Shown here piece after piece: positions 1 through 8,389 of a DNA stretch of 40,648 nt (positions are counted from its first letter, which is position 1; the number at the start of each line of letters is the position of its first letter). The DNA is from an uncultured Alphaproteobacteria bacterium (GTDB lineage Bacteria; Pseudomonadota; Alphaproteobacteria; RS24): positions 1 through 40,648 of the forward strand of contig CALKOC010000031.1 of NCBI GenBank assembly GCA_938091085.1, in the 5' to 3' direction. A program made the translations under genes and the position numbers. Under the pieces are notes generated by a model that was not told the origin of the DNA, ran no database searches, and worked only from the letters and a program-made list of their open reading frames with translations.

Positions 1-527
1 ATGAGTTGCTGATGGTCACCTTTTGGAAAATCTGTTCGTCCAATCGACCCTTGAAAAATCACATCTCCAACCATCGCAACATTATCATCCGGTTGATAGA
101 AAATCACATGACCGGGCGTGTGACCTGGACAATGAACAACATCAAATATCGCTCCGGCAGCTTCAACCTTGTCGCCATCTTCAAGCCATTGATCAGGAAC
201 AAATGTCTCAACATTTGGGAATCCATACATCTCGGCGGCTTCGGGAAGACCCTCAATCCAGAATAAATCATCCTTATGAGGCCCTATGACTGGCAGGGAC
301 AATTCTTTTGCGAGTTCAGAAACAGCTCCAACATGATCAAGATGGCCATGAGTGCATAATATCTTCTCCAGCGTGATATTGTTCTCGCTCAGAAAATTTC
401 GAATGAGGGTTAAATCGCCACCCGGATCCACAATGCCCCCACGATTGGTTTCTGGAGACCAGAAAACTGTGCAATTCTGCTGAAGCGGGGTCACTGGAAT
501 AATTTGATAACGAAGCATATGGCTCAT
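1..527 (-). CDS. gloC: GloC/YcbL-type MBL-fold hydrolase (hydroxyacylglutathione hydrolase family), 3' end missing
   Basis: The frame opens at ATG 527 and runs off the left window edge without a stop, giving about 175 residues. The translation begins MSHMLRYQIIPVTPLQQNC and closely follows E. coli YcbL/GloC in order: a DPGGD segment, the zinc motif THGHLDHVG (HxHxDH), a GLPE segment, HCPGHTPGH and then GDVIFQGSIGRTDFPKGDH. Enzymes of this family hydrolyse S-D-lactoylglutathione, the second step of methylglyoxal detoxification; that role is by family. An in-frame ATG at 518 is an alternative start, and neither has an obvious Shine-Dalgarno sequence. It is the last visible gene of a minus-strand group, 39 bp after the glutathione peroxidase, so it may be co-transcribed with that thiol-redox gene. 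Confidence 0.9.
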   Translation of the reverse strand, partial: MSHMLRYQIIPVTPLQQNCTVFWSPETNRGGIVDPGGDLTLIRNFLSENNITLEKILCTHGHLDHVGAVSELAKELSLPVIGPHKDDLFWIEGLPEAAEMYGFPNVETFVPDQWLEDGDKVEAAGAIFDVVHCPGHTPGHVIFYQPDDNVAMVGDVIFQGSIGRTDFPKGDHQQL

Positions 528-566
528 CAATCGAGATTATAGAAACTATTGAAGAAAGCTTTAGGA

Positions 567-1097
567 TTAATTCGGTAAAACTTTCTCAATAGCCTTTGTC
601 AGTTTCTTAGACTCGGGCCCGACCAAAGACGAAAATCCTTTGACCATCTCACCATCCGGGGTGATGAGGTATTTGTGAAAATTCCACATTGGGCCACCTG
701 CATTACTATTAGCCCATTTATAGAAAGGGTGCGCTTCATCGCCTTTTACAACCACTTTAGACGTCATTGGGAAATTCACATTAAAATTAACTTCACAGAA
801 CTCTTTGATTTCTTCTTTTGAACCTGGCTCTTGGCTACCAAAATCATTCGAAGGTACGCCAATAACAACCAGCCCCTTATCTTTATAGCTTTCCCACAAG
901 GATTGTAGTCCGTCATATTGTCCGGTGAAACCGCATTTGGAAGCTGTATTAACTACCAGAAGAGCCTTTCCTTTATAGTTAGAAAAGGGCATGGGTTCCC
1001 CATCAATATTGCTAAATGTGTAATCGTGTGCAGAACCTTCTGCTTTGACTTGATTGGAAAACAAAGCCAAAAAGAAACCTAAAATAACTGAGCGCAT
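567..1097 (-). CDS. Periplasmic glutathione peroxidase family protein (cysteine type)
   Basis: This is a 176-residue glutathione/thiol peroxidase. Residues 1-19 form a signal peptide (hydrophobic FLALF core, VKA-E cleavage region), so the enzyme should act in the periplasm. The peroxidatic cysteine is Cys55 in NTASKCGFT, where selenocysteine sits in animal enzymes, and the WNFHK tetrad segment is present. The position normally holding the tetrad glutamine (NQFG) is aspartate here, in PSNDFGSQEPG; I recall this variant from other alphaproteobacteria, so it is probably lineage-specific rather than inactivating. It should reduce hydroperoxides with thioredoxin or glutathione. The start lies 1 bp after the stop of the upstream flavoprotein, so the two are almost certainly translated from one message. 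Confidence 0.9.
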   Translation of the reverse strand: MRSVILGFFLALFSNQVKAEGSAHDYTFSNIDGEPMPFSNYKGKALLVVNTASKCGFTGQYDGLQSLWESYKDKGLVVIGVPSNDFGSQEPGSKEEIKEFCEVNFNVNFPMTSKVVVKGDEAHPFYKWANSNAGGPMWNFHKYLITPDGEMVKGFSSLVGPESKKLTKAIEKVLPN

Positions 1098-1098
1098 G

Positions 1099-2148
1099 TT
1101 ATGACCTATTGCTTAATTTTATTTCAATTTGCCTCGCCGCATTAATACCGCTGCATAAGGCACCATGTGTATCAGGTAACATAATCCAATCTCCGGCAAC
1201 AGCAAGAGTTGATGTTGCATCTATTTGAGCTTCAGGGGATAAACCTGCCGGGTTTTCAAGACGACAATAGCGCCAAGAATGAGCCGCCAGATAAGCGGGC
1301 TTACCCAAGCCGTCAACTGCTACACCATGCTCTGAAAGTATGTTTTCAAGGTCTTTGAGGATAATCTCAGCCACTTCATCTTTTGGTTTATTAAGGTTTT
1401 CCAGGCTCCATTCCGGCGAGCAAAAAACCACAAAAGCTGATTTTTCTGGTCTATCAGGTTTTTTTGCCTGATTAACAATTTTAGCAATTTTCGATATAGG
1501 GTTATGGATTATTGACGGTGCTTCACGCAAAAAGTCATAACCAACAAGAACAGAGAATTGGGGTGTATAGGTAACTTTTCTGGCGGCTTTCAATAAATCT
1601 GAGCCAATAGGTAATAGACCCTCAATCAAATCAGCTGTTTGCGGCCCTGGCGCTGTCAGAAGAACGGCATCAAAAGGCCCGCTTAATCCATCTGATGTGG
1701 GCATGTCTTTAGAGGATGTATCTGCCGTTTCAGCAAAAAAAACATCATCCCTAAAACTTAGCTTTTCAACTTGAACACCCTGCCTAATATCCAATCCACG
1801 ACCCAGCGCCTCCGGAAAGCTTCGCATAGCCGGTATACTCACAACTGAGGTTTCATCGTTTGCCGACAAGTCATCCGACCAAGTTTTTAAAAAAGGCTCC
1901 GATAATATATTTTTAAGATCGCTGGGGATTTGAGACGGTTTGAAATAGGGTGTCCCGTGATCAAAACTGAAACCGTCAACGCGGCGAGTAGCATAACGCC
2001 CACCGCATCTAAACCCTTTATCAAGAATGGTGACCTGATAACCCGACGCGTTTAGAAACTGCCCAGCAGACATGCCAGCCAGTCCTGAACCTATAATCAA
2101 AATTTCTTCTTTTTTTGCCACGCCTCTTCTTCCCCCGATTCGTTTCAT
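1099..2148 (-). CDS. Renalase-like NAD/FAD-dependent amine oxidase-fold oxidoreductase
   Basis: This 349-residue flavoprotein opens with a Rossmann FAD-binding motif, ILIIGSGLAGMSAGQFL, followed by LDKGFRCGGRYATRR and FDHGTPYF. That combination is characteristic of the bacterial renalase-like group (COG3380). A second FAD-contact segment near the C-terminus reads LAVAGDWIMLPDTHGALCSG. The physiological substrate of this group is not settled. The ATG at 2148 has no visible ribosome binding site; a GTG at 2121 lies behind the purine-rich GGGGGAAGAAGAGG and would give VAKKEEILIIGSG, a more usual N-terminus, so the true start may be there. Its stop is 1 bp from the glutathione peroxidase start, pointing to a shared oxidative-stress operon. 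Confidence 0.85.
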   Translation of the reverse strand: MKRIGGRRGVAKKEEILIIGSGLAGMSAGQFLNASGYQVTILDKGFRCGGRYATRRVDGFSFDHGTPYFKPSQIPSDLKNILSEPFLKTWSDDLSANDETSVVSIPAMRSFPEALGRGLDIRQGVQVEKLSFRDDVFFAETADTSSKDMPTSDGLSGPFDAVLLTAPGPQTADLIEGLLPIGSDLLKAARKVTYTPQFSVLVGYDFLREAPSIIHNPISKIAKIVNQAKKPDRPEKSAFVVFCSPEWSLENLNKPKDEVAEIILKDLENILSEHGVAVDGLGKPAYLAAHSWRYCRLENPAGLSPEAQIDATSTLAVAGDWIMLPDTHGALCSGINAARQIEIKLSNRS

Positions 2149-2194
2149 ACTGTAAAATATGATTCGTCTTCAACAACTGAAAGGAGGTGGTCCA

Positions 2195-2284
2195 TTGTCT
2201 AGTGTAGGATATTTTTCAGGGTATAAAATCCCATCTGTCACAGGAGCCGTGGAGCAGCCTTCATGGCGGCCTTTAGTGAAATAA
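2195..2284 (+). CDS. Putative 29-residue small protein or leader peptide
   Basis: A TTG start lies 7 nt after AGGAGG, the best Shine-Dalgarno sequence I noticed in the window. The frame encodes 29 residues beginning MSSVGYFSGYKIPSVTGAVE and ending WRPLVK before TAA. The ribosome binding site, the clean stop and the terminator 31 bp later argue that it is translated. No family was recognised. It could be a real small protein or a leader peptide whose translation affects the hairpins around it. Confidence 0.35.
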   Translation: MSSVGYFSGYKIPSVTGAVEQPSWRPLVK

Positions 2285-2314
2285 TAAGAGGGATTTAATC
2301 TTGAATTCCATCAC

Positions 2315-2346
2315 GGGGGGTTGCTTGATTTAGCAGCCCCCTTTTT
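2315..2346 (+). terminator. Rho-independent terminator before the FGGY kinase
   Basis: GGGGGTTGCT (2316-2325) pairs with AGCAGCCCCC (2332-2341) across a six-base loop, with one G-U wobble, and is followed by five T. Its U-tract is on the plus strand, where the only upstream candidate is the 2180-2314 element. It also shows that the TTG at 2321, inside the stem, is not the kinase start. Confidence 0.8.
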
Positions 2347-2404
2347 ATTATCCCCCACGCCATTTTCTGCTGTGTTATCGAGGCTGTTTCTTTATGATGC
2401 AGCC

Positions 2405-3859
2405 ATGTTATTTCTCGGCATAGATTTAGGCGCTAGCGCCCTCAAACTTATCGTCATCGACGCTAAAGGGTTACCGGTGGCGCATATAGCTGCGCCCATC
2501 GCAACTCTTAGCCCCACAGTGGGCACTTTTGCGACCGCCGAGCAAGACCCCAAAGATTGGCTCATAACGCTTGAAACTTTGCTGGATAATCTTTTCAAAA
2601 ATAGCGCTGTTAAGCCAGAAGACATCACGGCACTCAGCATCACGGCAGGCACGCATATTGCGGTTTTATGTGACAATGATATGCAACCGCTCCGCAATGC
2701 AATCATGTGGAGCGACCAGCGTGCGGCAAGCATCATGCCCAGACTCATGGCGAAAGAAGATAAAATTATAGTGGAAAGTCTGCATGCGCCAAACCCGACA
2801 TGGACACTTGCACATCTAGCATGGCTCACTGAAAACGATTCAGACGCTATACGCGAAACACATAAAATTTTACCTGCCAAAGATTGGTTACGCCATTGCC
2901 TGACCGGGCATGTCGCCACGGATTTATCTGATGCTGTCGGTCTGCAACTCGTTAATGCCCATAAAGAAGAATGGAGTTCAACACTTTGCGATTTAGCTGG
3001 GGTGAACGCTTCGCAGTTGCCCGATATCACCACCAGTAAAGACTATGCAGGGCAAATCTCTAAAAGCGCAGCACAGAGATTTAAACTCTCCCCTAAAACA
3101 GCTGTTTACACAGGCGCCATAGATACCTCTACAGAATTACTCATACCCTCTGATTACAAATCAGATGCGCCCGCTTCTATCAAGCTCGCATCTGCCGGCG
3201 TTGTTTATATGTCTGTGCCAGAAAAAACCTCAGTGCCGCCGCTATCGTGCTATCCGCATTGTACAGCCTCAGATGGCTGGTATCTGGCGTCAGGCATGAA
3301 TAGCTGTACGACTGCACTGGATTGGCTCCGCAAAGAAGTGCTGTCTGACATTTCCCTGCAGGAATTTAATGAATGCGCCGCAAAAGCACCAGCGGGTGCA
3401 AATGGGGTTGTGTTCCATCCTTACCTCATGGGTGAGCGAGCACCGCATTGGAATCCCGACTTAACGGCCAGCCTTTCCGGTATGAGCCGCAAAACCAATA
3501 AATCAGATATCGCCCGCGCAGGTTTTGAAGGTATCGCATTTGCCATTCGGGACATTAAAGAAAATATGGAAATGCTAACGAGCAAAACTTCTGAGAGTTT
3601 TAATCTGTTGGGAGGTGGGGCAAAGAGCCGTTTATGGAGTCAAATTATTGCCGATATTCTGCAAACCCCAATACACGTTCAGCCTAATTCTGATGCCGCT
3701 TATGGTGCCGGTCTACTTGCCTGTCACGCACATACAGGCCAGATGCCACCCGCAACATCTACCACCAATATAATGACCCTTGAACCCGATACATCCCTCG
3801 CGACATTTTACGCCGAGAAACATGAAGAGTTTAATCTGCTAAGACAAAAATTATCCTGA
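2405..3859 (+). CDS. FGGY-family carbohydrate kinase, xylulokinase-like
   Basis: The product is 484 residues, the usual length for xylulokinase. It starts with the ATPase-fold phosphate-1 motif FLGIDLGASALKLIVID, carries IMWSDQRA in the sugar-binding domain, GAIDTS with the presumed catalytic aspartate, and the C-terminal adenosine-site segment LLGGGAKSRLWSQIIADIL. FGGY kinases phosphorylate sugars or polyols such as xylulose using ATP; the exact substrate cannot be read here. I chose ATG 2405 because the longer TTG frame from 2321 would begin inside a terminator stem. No clear Shine-Dalgarno sequence precedes it. The crotonase gene follows after about 50 bp on the same strand. Confidence 0.85.
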   Translation: MLFLGIDLGASALKLIVIDAKGLPVAHIAAPIATLSPTVGTFATAEQDPKDWLITLETLLDNLFKNSAVKPEDITALSITAGTHIAVLCDNDMQPLRNAIMWSDQRAASIMPRLMAKEDKIIVESLHAPNPTWTLAHLAWLTENDSDAIRETHKILPAKDWLRHCLTGHVATDLSDAVGLQLVNAHKEEWSSTLCDLAGVNASQLPDITTSKDYAGQISKSAAQRFKLSPKTAVYTGAIDTSTELLIPSDYKSDAPASIKLASAGVVYMSVPEKTSVPPLSCYPHCTASDGWYLASGMNSCTTALDWLRKEVLSDISLQEFNECAAKAPAGANGVVFHPYLMGERAPHWNPDLTASLSGMSRKTNKSDIARAGFEGIAFAIRDIKENMEMLTSKTSESFNLLGGGAKSRLWSQIIADILQTPIHVQPNSDAAYGAGLLACHAHTGQMPPATSTTNIMTLEPDTSLATFYAEKHEEFNLLRQKLS

Positions 3860-3907
3860 TATTTTGAAACTCTGATATGTATAATCAGATAATTGATGAG
3901 AGTTAAA

Positions 3908-4723
3908 ATGATGCAAGATAGAGTTTCCATTACCCGTCACGACCATGTCGCCCATGTCGAAATGATACGTGAAGATAAAATGAATGCCCTTGATAAAGGC
4001 ATGATGGAAGGTCTGGTTGAAGCCGCTGAGATACTGAGCCAAGAAGATAATATACGCGCTGTGGTATTGTCAGGCAAAGGGCGTGCTTTTTGCGCGGGAC
4101 TGGATGTCTCCAACTTTGCAAGCATGATGAGTGGCGAGAAATCTAATGTTGAAAGCGTTCCGTTGACAGAGCGAACGCATGGCATCGCCAATTTGTTTCA
4201 AAAATGCAGTTTTGCATGGCATGAGTTAGAAGTGCCTGTCATTGCCGCAGCACATAATACTTGCATTGGCGGTGGGCTTCAGATTTACCTCGGCAGTGAC
4301 ATTCGATTTGCTGCGCCGGGTACAAAATTCTCTATCATGGAAATCAAATGGGGGCTGATACCTGATATGGGCGCAACCCCAATCATGTATCACCTCGCGA
4401 GACGCGATATAATTAATGAACTGACCTATACTGGGCGAGTATTTGAAGCAGAAGAAGCAAAACAAATCGGATTTGTATCTCACATTGCTGAGGACCCCTT
4501 AGCAGCGGCTCTTGAAATGGCTCAAACTATTGCCAGCAAAAACCCTGATGCAATAAGAGCTTCCAAGAAGCTATTATCCCGTGCTCCCTATTTGTCAGAG
4601 GCTGAAGGACTGATAATGGAAGCGGAATTACAGCAAACCGTTATCGGTTCACCCAATCAGATTGAAGCTGTCATGGCTGAAATGGAAAAACGCCCAGCTA
4701 AATTCTCAGATACCAAAAAATGA
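3908..4723 (+). CDS. Enoyl-CoA hydratase/isomerase (crotonase) family protein
   Basis: This is a 271-residue crotonase. The oxyanion-hole segments are GKGRAFCAGLDVSNF and HNTCIGGGLQIYLGSDIRFA. The catalytic glutamates of hydratases appear conserved: one in FSIMEIKWGLIPD and a second in INELTYTGR, aligning with Glu144 and Glu164 of rat enoyl-CoA hydratase. It probably hydrates an enoyl-CoA during fatty- or branched-acid breakdown. ATG 3908 was chosen because GAGAG lies 5 nt upstream; ATG 3896, ATG 3911 and TTG 3893 are alternatives. It converges tail to tail with the pyruvate dehydrogenase E2 gene, whose stop abuts its own with no gap. Confidence 0.85.
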   Translation: MMQDRVSITRHDHVAHVEMIREDKMNALDKGMMEGLVEAAEILSQEDNIRAVVLSGKGRAFCAGLDVSNFASMMSGEKSNVESVPLTERTHGIANLFQKCSFAWHELEVPVIAAAHNTCIGGGLQIYLGSDIRFAAPGTKFSIMEIKWGLIPDMGATPIMYHLARRDIINELTYTGRVFEAEEAKQIGFVSHIAEDPLAAALEMAQTIASKNPDAIRASKKLLSRAPYLSEAEGLIMEAELQQTVIGSPNQIEAVMAEMEKRPAKFSDTKK

Positions 4724-5680
4724 CTATTCAAAAAGAAGCGAAAAAGGCTGTTCAATTATTGACTTAAAGGTCGCAACAAACTTTGCTGCCTCAGCCCCAT
4801 TAATGACGCGATGATCACTGCTTAATGTCACCCGCATAACTTTTTTAATTTCCGGGCCCGATGCACCGGGAAGATATTTCTCTTCAGCACCACCAATTGC
4901 CAAAATCGCTGATTGAGGCGGATTAATGACAGCTGTGAAATCACTAATACCAAACATGCCAAGATTGGAAACAGAGAATGTCCCACCCTCATATTCTTCA
5001 GGCTTGAGACGCATCTCACTCGCGCGCGCGGCAAGCTCCTTCACTTCAGCAGCAATTTCTCTGACTGATTTTTCATGCGCTTTTTTAACAATCGGCGTAA
5101 TTAAGCCCCCGCCAGGCAGCGCAACGGCAACAGAAATATCAGCATTGTGAAATCGCATCACATGATCATTTGCAAAGGCTACATTAACTTCCGGCACTTG
5201 AATTAATGCCTCGGCAGCGGCCTTGATGATAAAATCATTTAGAGTAAGTTTTTCTGAAATATCTTTGTCTTTAAGCGCGGCATTAATTCTGGCGCGAATT
5301 TTCTCCGCCTCATCAACATGGCAATCAATGGATACATAATAATGTGGAATCTCAGATTTAGCCGCTGTTAGACGTTTCGCAATAGACTGAAGCATTGGCG
5401 AAATAGGCTCCAAAGAAAACTCATCCTCTGAGAAGAATAATTTTGGATCAGGTAATTCAGTTGTCTTCTTTGTAACCTGTGTCTCTATTGGCGCTGTATT
5501 GAGATTTGCCGCAGGGTTAGCAAGTACGCGCTCAATATCACGTTTAATTACCCTACCTGCGGGTCCTGACCCAGAAACCAATGCCAAATCTAGATTGTTC
5601 TCAAGCGCTAACCGGCGCGCCAATGGGCTCGCAAATACCCTTGAGTTAGTGGAAGAAGGTAAAGTTGACATTTCCTTCAC
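4724..5680 (-). CDS. pdhC: Pyruvate dehydrogenase complex E2 (dihydrolipoamide acetyltransferase) without a lipoyl domain
   Basis: The 318-residue protein begins almost directly with the peripheral subunit-binding domain (about residues 14-53, SPLARRLALE to GRVIKRDIERVL) and continues with the catalytic core. A usual E2 has one or more N-terminal lipoyl domains before this point; none is present, and there is no room for one because the preceding gene ends at the start codon. The catalytic His290 is in DHRVINGA, where asparagine replaces the aspartate of the common DHRxxDG; plastid and cyanobacterial E2 also vary at that residue. The protein would take acetyl groups from the lipoyl domain on E1 beta. 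The start is GTG 5680 or ATG 5671. It is the third gene of the E1 alpha, E1 beta, E2 operon. Confidence 0.9.
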   Translation of the reverse strand: MKEMSTLPSSTNSRVFASPLARRLALENNLDLALVSGSGPAGRVIKRDIERVLANPAANLNTAPIETQVTKKTTELPDPKLFFSEDEFSLEPISPMLQSIAKRLTAAKSEIPHYYVSIDCHVDEAEKIRARINAALKDKDISEKLTLNDFIIKAAAEALIQVPEVNVAFANDHVMRFHNADISVAVALPGGGLITPIVKKAHEKSVREIAAEVKELAARASEMRLKPEEYEGGTFSVSNLGMFGISDFTAVINPPQSAILAIGGAEEKYLPGASGPEIKKVMRVTLSSDHRVINGAEAAKFVATFKSIIEQPFSLLFE

Positions 5681-7075
5681 TCACCCTTGTCGATAACAAA
5701 CAGTATTGATGGCCTGAATAACTTTGTCCGTGGACGGCAATGCCATTTTTTCAAGATTATCAGCATAAGGTAAAGGCACATCAAGCCCAGTCACACGTGT
5801 GATGGGCGCATCAAGATAGTCAAAGGCTGCACTTTGCACAGCCGCTGAGATTTCAGCACCGATGCCAGCAACGGGCCAACCTTCTTCAACCGTAACCAGT
5901 CGATTGGTTTTTTGTACTGAAGCAATCACCGTTGCCGTATCAAGCGGGCGCAAACTTCGTAAATCAATTACTTCACAATCCACACCCTCGGCAGACAGAT
6001 GCGTTGCCGCTTCCAAACATGCATCCAGACTTCGGCTGTGCGACACAAGGGTAACATCGCTACCTGCTCGTAGAATTTTTGCACGTCCGATTGGTAATAT
6101 ATAATCATCACTGACCGGCACATCAGCTTTGACAGCATATAAAAGCTCATTCTCCAGCACCAGCACTGGGTTTGGGTCACGAATGGCAGCTTTGAGTAAT
6201 CCTTTGGCATCTGAGGCCGTGTAAGGTGCAACGACTTTAAGACCGGGTATATGTGCATACCATGCAGAAAAATCTTGGCTGTGTTGAGCGGCAACACGCC
6301 GAGCAGCGCCATTTGGCCCCCTGAAAACGATTGGACAGGTCACCAGACCGCCAGACATATAATGGGTCTTAGCGGCGGAGTTGATAATCTGGTCAATCGC
6401 CTGCATCGCAAAATTGAAAGTCATAAATTCGACGACTGGCTTTAGCCCGGCAAAAGCTGCACCAACACCCAGTCCAGCAATACCATGCTCAACAATCGGT
6501 GTATCAATCACACGTTTAGGGCCAAATTCATCAAGCAAACCCTGCGTTACTTTATAAGCCCCTTCATATTCGGCGACTTCTTCACCAATCACAAAAACTT
6601 TTTCATCACGACGCATTTCTTCGGCCATTGCATCCCGCAAGGCTTCACGAACACTTTGTTCAGTCATTTCTGCATCTGCGGGTAACTCGGGGTCTGCCGC
6701 AATCGTAACAGGTGTTGGCTGGGGAACGACGGATGATGAGGGTGGTTGCTCTGATGCTGTAGGAACAGGCGTCTCAGGTTTTTCTGGGACCGGGGCGGGG
6801 GCTGGAGCAATTTCAATATCGGATAATGCCTCACCGTCGCGCAGCAAATAAGCTATTGGTGTATTCACCGGTATATCTGAAGTACCCGCCTCAATAACAA
6901 GCTTTCCAACCTCGCCATCAGCGGCGGCTTCAAGTTCGACAAGCGCTTTGTCAGTTTCAATTTCTGCCAATACGTCACCGGCTTCAACCTTGTCACCCTC
7001 TTTAACAGTCCAACTTGCTATTTTGCCTTGCTCCATCGTGGGAGAGAGAGCTGGCATCACGACCTCAACTGGCAT
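5681..7075 (-). CDS. pdhB: Pyruvate dehydrogenase E1 component beta subunit with N-terminal lipoyl domain
   Basis: Residues 1-80 form a lipoyl domain with the lipoylation lysine Lys43 in [14 protein letters not shown] Pro/Ala-rich linker of about 60 residues follows ([16 protein letters not shown] and onward), then the transketolase-like E1 beta fold ([50 protein letters not shown]). With E1 alpha it decarboxylates pyruvate and reductively acetylates lipoyl groups. ATG 7075 is preferred because TGGAGG lies 6 nt upstream; the longer frame from 7090 adds MWRKI. It overlaps the end of E1 alpha by 11 bp, so translation is coupled. Lipoylated E1 beta is known in alphaproteobacteria, but there E2 usually keeps its own lipoyl domain. 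Confidence 0.93.
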   Translation of the reverse strand: MPVEVVMPALSPTMEQGKIASWTVKEGDKVEAGDVLAEIETDKALVELEAAADGEVGKLVIEAGTSDIPVNTPIAYLLRDGEALSDIEIAPAPAPVPEKPETPVPTASEQPPSSSVVPQPTPVTIAADPELPADAEMTEQSVREALRDAMAEEMRRDEKVFVIGEEVAEYEGAYKVTQGLLDEFGPKRVIDTPIVEHGIAGLGVGAAFAGLKPVVEFMTFNFAMQAIDQIINSAAKTHYMSGGLVTCPIVFRGPNGAARRVAAQHSQDFSAWYAHIPGLKVVAPYTASDAKGLLKAAIRDPNPVLVLENELLYAVKADVPVSDDYILPIGRAKILRAGSDVTLVSHSRSLDACLEAATHLSAEGVDCEVIDLRSLRPLDTATVIASVQKTNRLVTVEEGWPVAGIGAEISAAVQSAAFDYLDAPITRVTGLDVPLPYADNLEKMALPSTDKVIQAINTVCYRQG

Positions 7076-8090
7076 GATTTTCCTCCACATAAATATCAGT
7101 CATTAATGCCGAACTGTCCGGCTCAACATTTTCCAGCGCTTTATTAGCCGCTTGCTCAATGACGTCAAAAACTTCATCCTGAATTTTCTTGGCTTCTTCT
7201 TCGTTCATGAGCTTACGTTCTATCAGGCGGTCTTTAAGCATATTAATCGGGTCATGGTGCTGGCGCATATCCTTGACCTCCTCACGCTTTCTGTATTTTG
7301 CGGGATCTGACATAGAGTGCCCGCTATAGCGATAGGTTTTCATCTCTAAAATAAATGGTCCCTTGCCACTTCTGGCGTGTTCTAGAGCTTCCAGAGAGGC
7401 TGCATAAACTGCCTCAATATCCATACCGTCAACCTGCCGCCCTTCTATACCAAAGCTTCTGCCGCGCTGGGATAAATCTGTCTGGGCGGAGGCGCGTTCC
7501 ACGCTTGTCCCCATCGCATATTGATTATTTTCGATAATATAGAGAACAGGCAGTTTCCAAAGCGCAGCCATATTAAAACTCTCATAGACCTGCCCTTGGT
7601 TTGAAGCACCATCACCGAAATAGGTAATGCTGACGGCCGGGTTTTTATCTTCCTTATAGGCATTGGCAAAAGCCAATCCGGTACCAATTGGCACCTGCGC
7701 ACCGACAATGCCATGCCCGCCATAGAAATGTTTATCGACATCAAACATATGCATAGAACCACCCTTACCTTTCGACACGCCATCTGCGCGTCCTAGCAGT
7801 TCTGCCATGACGTTATAGGGATCCACCCCGCAGGCAAGAATGTGCCCATGATCCCGGTAAGCTGTTATCATTTGGTCTTCTGGAAGCTTGGCTTTTGCGA
7901 TACCGGTTACGACTGCTTCTTGACCGGAATACAAGTGACAAAATCCCCCAATTTTTCCGAGACCGTAAAGTTGTCCGGCGCGTTCTTCAAAACGTCGTAT
8001 AAGAAGCATGTCGTGATAAGAAGAAACGAGGTCCTCCTCACGCATTATTTTATTCGTTTTCTGTGTCTGCTTGACGGGTTTCTTACCCAT
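7065..8090 (-). CDS. pdhA: Pyruvate dehydrogenase E1 component alpha subunit
   Basis: The 341-residue protein has the thiamine-diphosphate motif [17 protein letters not shown] ending in [10 protein letters not shown], the [11 protein letters not shown] segment and the [15 protein letters not shown] loop typical of E1 alpha. It binds thiamine diphosphate and Mg2+ together with E1 beta and decarboxylates pyruvate in the cytoplasm. ATG 8090 was chosen because GGAG lies 5 nt upstream; a longer frame from TTG 8111 lacks support. It is the first gene of the three-gene operon, and its promoter should lie in the roughly 300 bp shared with the divergent O-antigen ligase-like gene. No E3 (lpd) gene is in the window, so E3 must be encoded elsewhere. 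Confidence 0.93.
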   Translation of the reverse strand: MGKKPVKQTQKTNKIMREEDLVSSYHDMLLIRRFEERAGQLYGLGKIGGFCHLYSGQEAVVTGIAKAKLPEDQMITAYRDHGHILACGVDPYNVMAELLGRADGVSKGKGGSMHMFDVDKHFYGGHGIVGAQVPIGTGLAFANAYKEDKNPAVSITYFGDGASNQGQVYESFNMAALWKLPVLYIIENNQYAMGTSVERASAQTDLSQRGRSFGIEGRQVDGMDIEAVYAASLEALEHARSGKGPFILEMKTYRYSGHSMSDPAKYRKREEVKDMRQHHDPINMLKDRLIERKLMNEEEAKKIQDEVFDVIEQAANKALENVEPDSSALMTDIYVEENHAS

Positions 8091-8300
8091 AAAGTCTCCA
8101 TCCCTTAACAATTTTCGGTATCAATATTTCAAAAGTTTTTCAAAATCTACTTAATGCAAAATTTCTCACTAAGACTTAAAGAAGCTGTCCTGTTTTATTT
8201 TTTATATATTATCCAATTCGCCATGATGGGCACAAGCAAACACTGACATAAAAACCCTATATTACGAAAATAGTCAGTTTATTTCAGGGCTTAGCAACTC

Positions 8301-8319
8301 TTGGAAATATAATTTCCAA
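8301..8319. promoter_or_regulatory. Perfect palindrome, candidate operator in a divergent promoter region
   Basis: TTGGAAAT and ATTTCCAA are perfect 8-base inverted repeats separated by ATA. The site lies between the divergent pdhA operon and the O-antigen ligase-like gene, where a repressor or activator could bind. No regulator is encoded nearby and no family was recognised. Confidence 0.3.
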
Positions 8320-8343
8320 TCTCACAATAAATTGTTTCGGATG

Positions 8344-8356
8344 TAACATGATGTTA
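8344..8356. promoter_or_regulatory. Short inverted repeat TAACAT-G-ATGTTA upstream of the O-antigen ligase-like gene
   Basis: A perfect 6-base inverted repeat with a one-base centre lies 33 bp before the ATG at 8390. It might be an operator or a small 5'-UTR hairpin. Support is only the symmetry and the position. Confidence 0.2.
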
Positions 8357-8389
8357 TGGCAGATTAGACCGTAAATAGGAAAAATACAT

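Larger units (their letters stand above)
2180..2346 (+). ncRNA. Putative structured leader or small RNA ahead of the FGGY kinase gene
   Basis: No ordinary gene covers 2149-2404, but the plus strand is highly organised. AAAGGAGGTGG (2180-2190) is a near-perfect anti-16S sequence. AAATCCC (2227-2233) can pair with GGGATTT (2290-2296), enclosing a hairpin GCCGTG/CATGGC (2246-2251 with 2262-2267). The stretch ends in a rho-independent terminator. It could be an independent small RNA, an attenuated 5' leader of the kinase, or a short mRNA for the 29-codon frame inside it. I do not recognise it as a named RNA family; the structure is inferred by eye. Confidence 0.4.

Noticed and set aside
1-289. 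Two plus-strand frames of 86 and 88 codons at the left edge
   Set aside because: Both are antisense to the GloC-type hydrolase, whose zinc motif and family order are unmistakable.
2321-2404. N-terminal extension of the FGGY kinase from TTG 2321
   Set aside because: The start would sit in the stem of a strong terminator, and the ATG at 2405 gives the family's usual 484-residue length.
2392-3033. A 213-codon minus-strand frame across the FGGY kinase gene
   Set aside because: It is antisense to a well-supported kinase with family motifs; its translation has no recognisable family.
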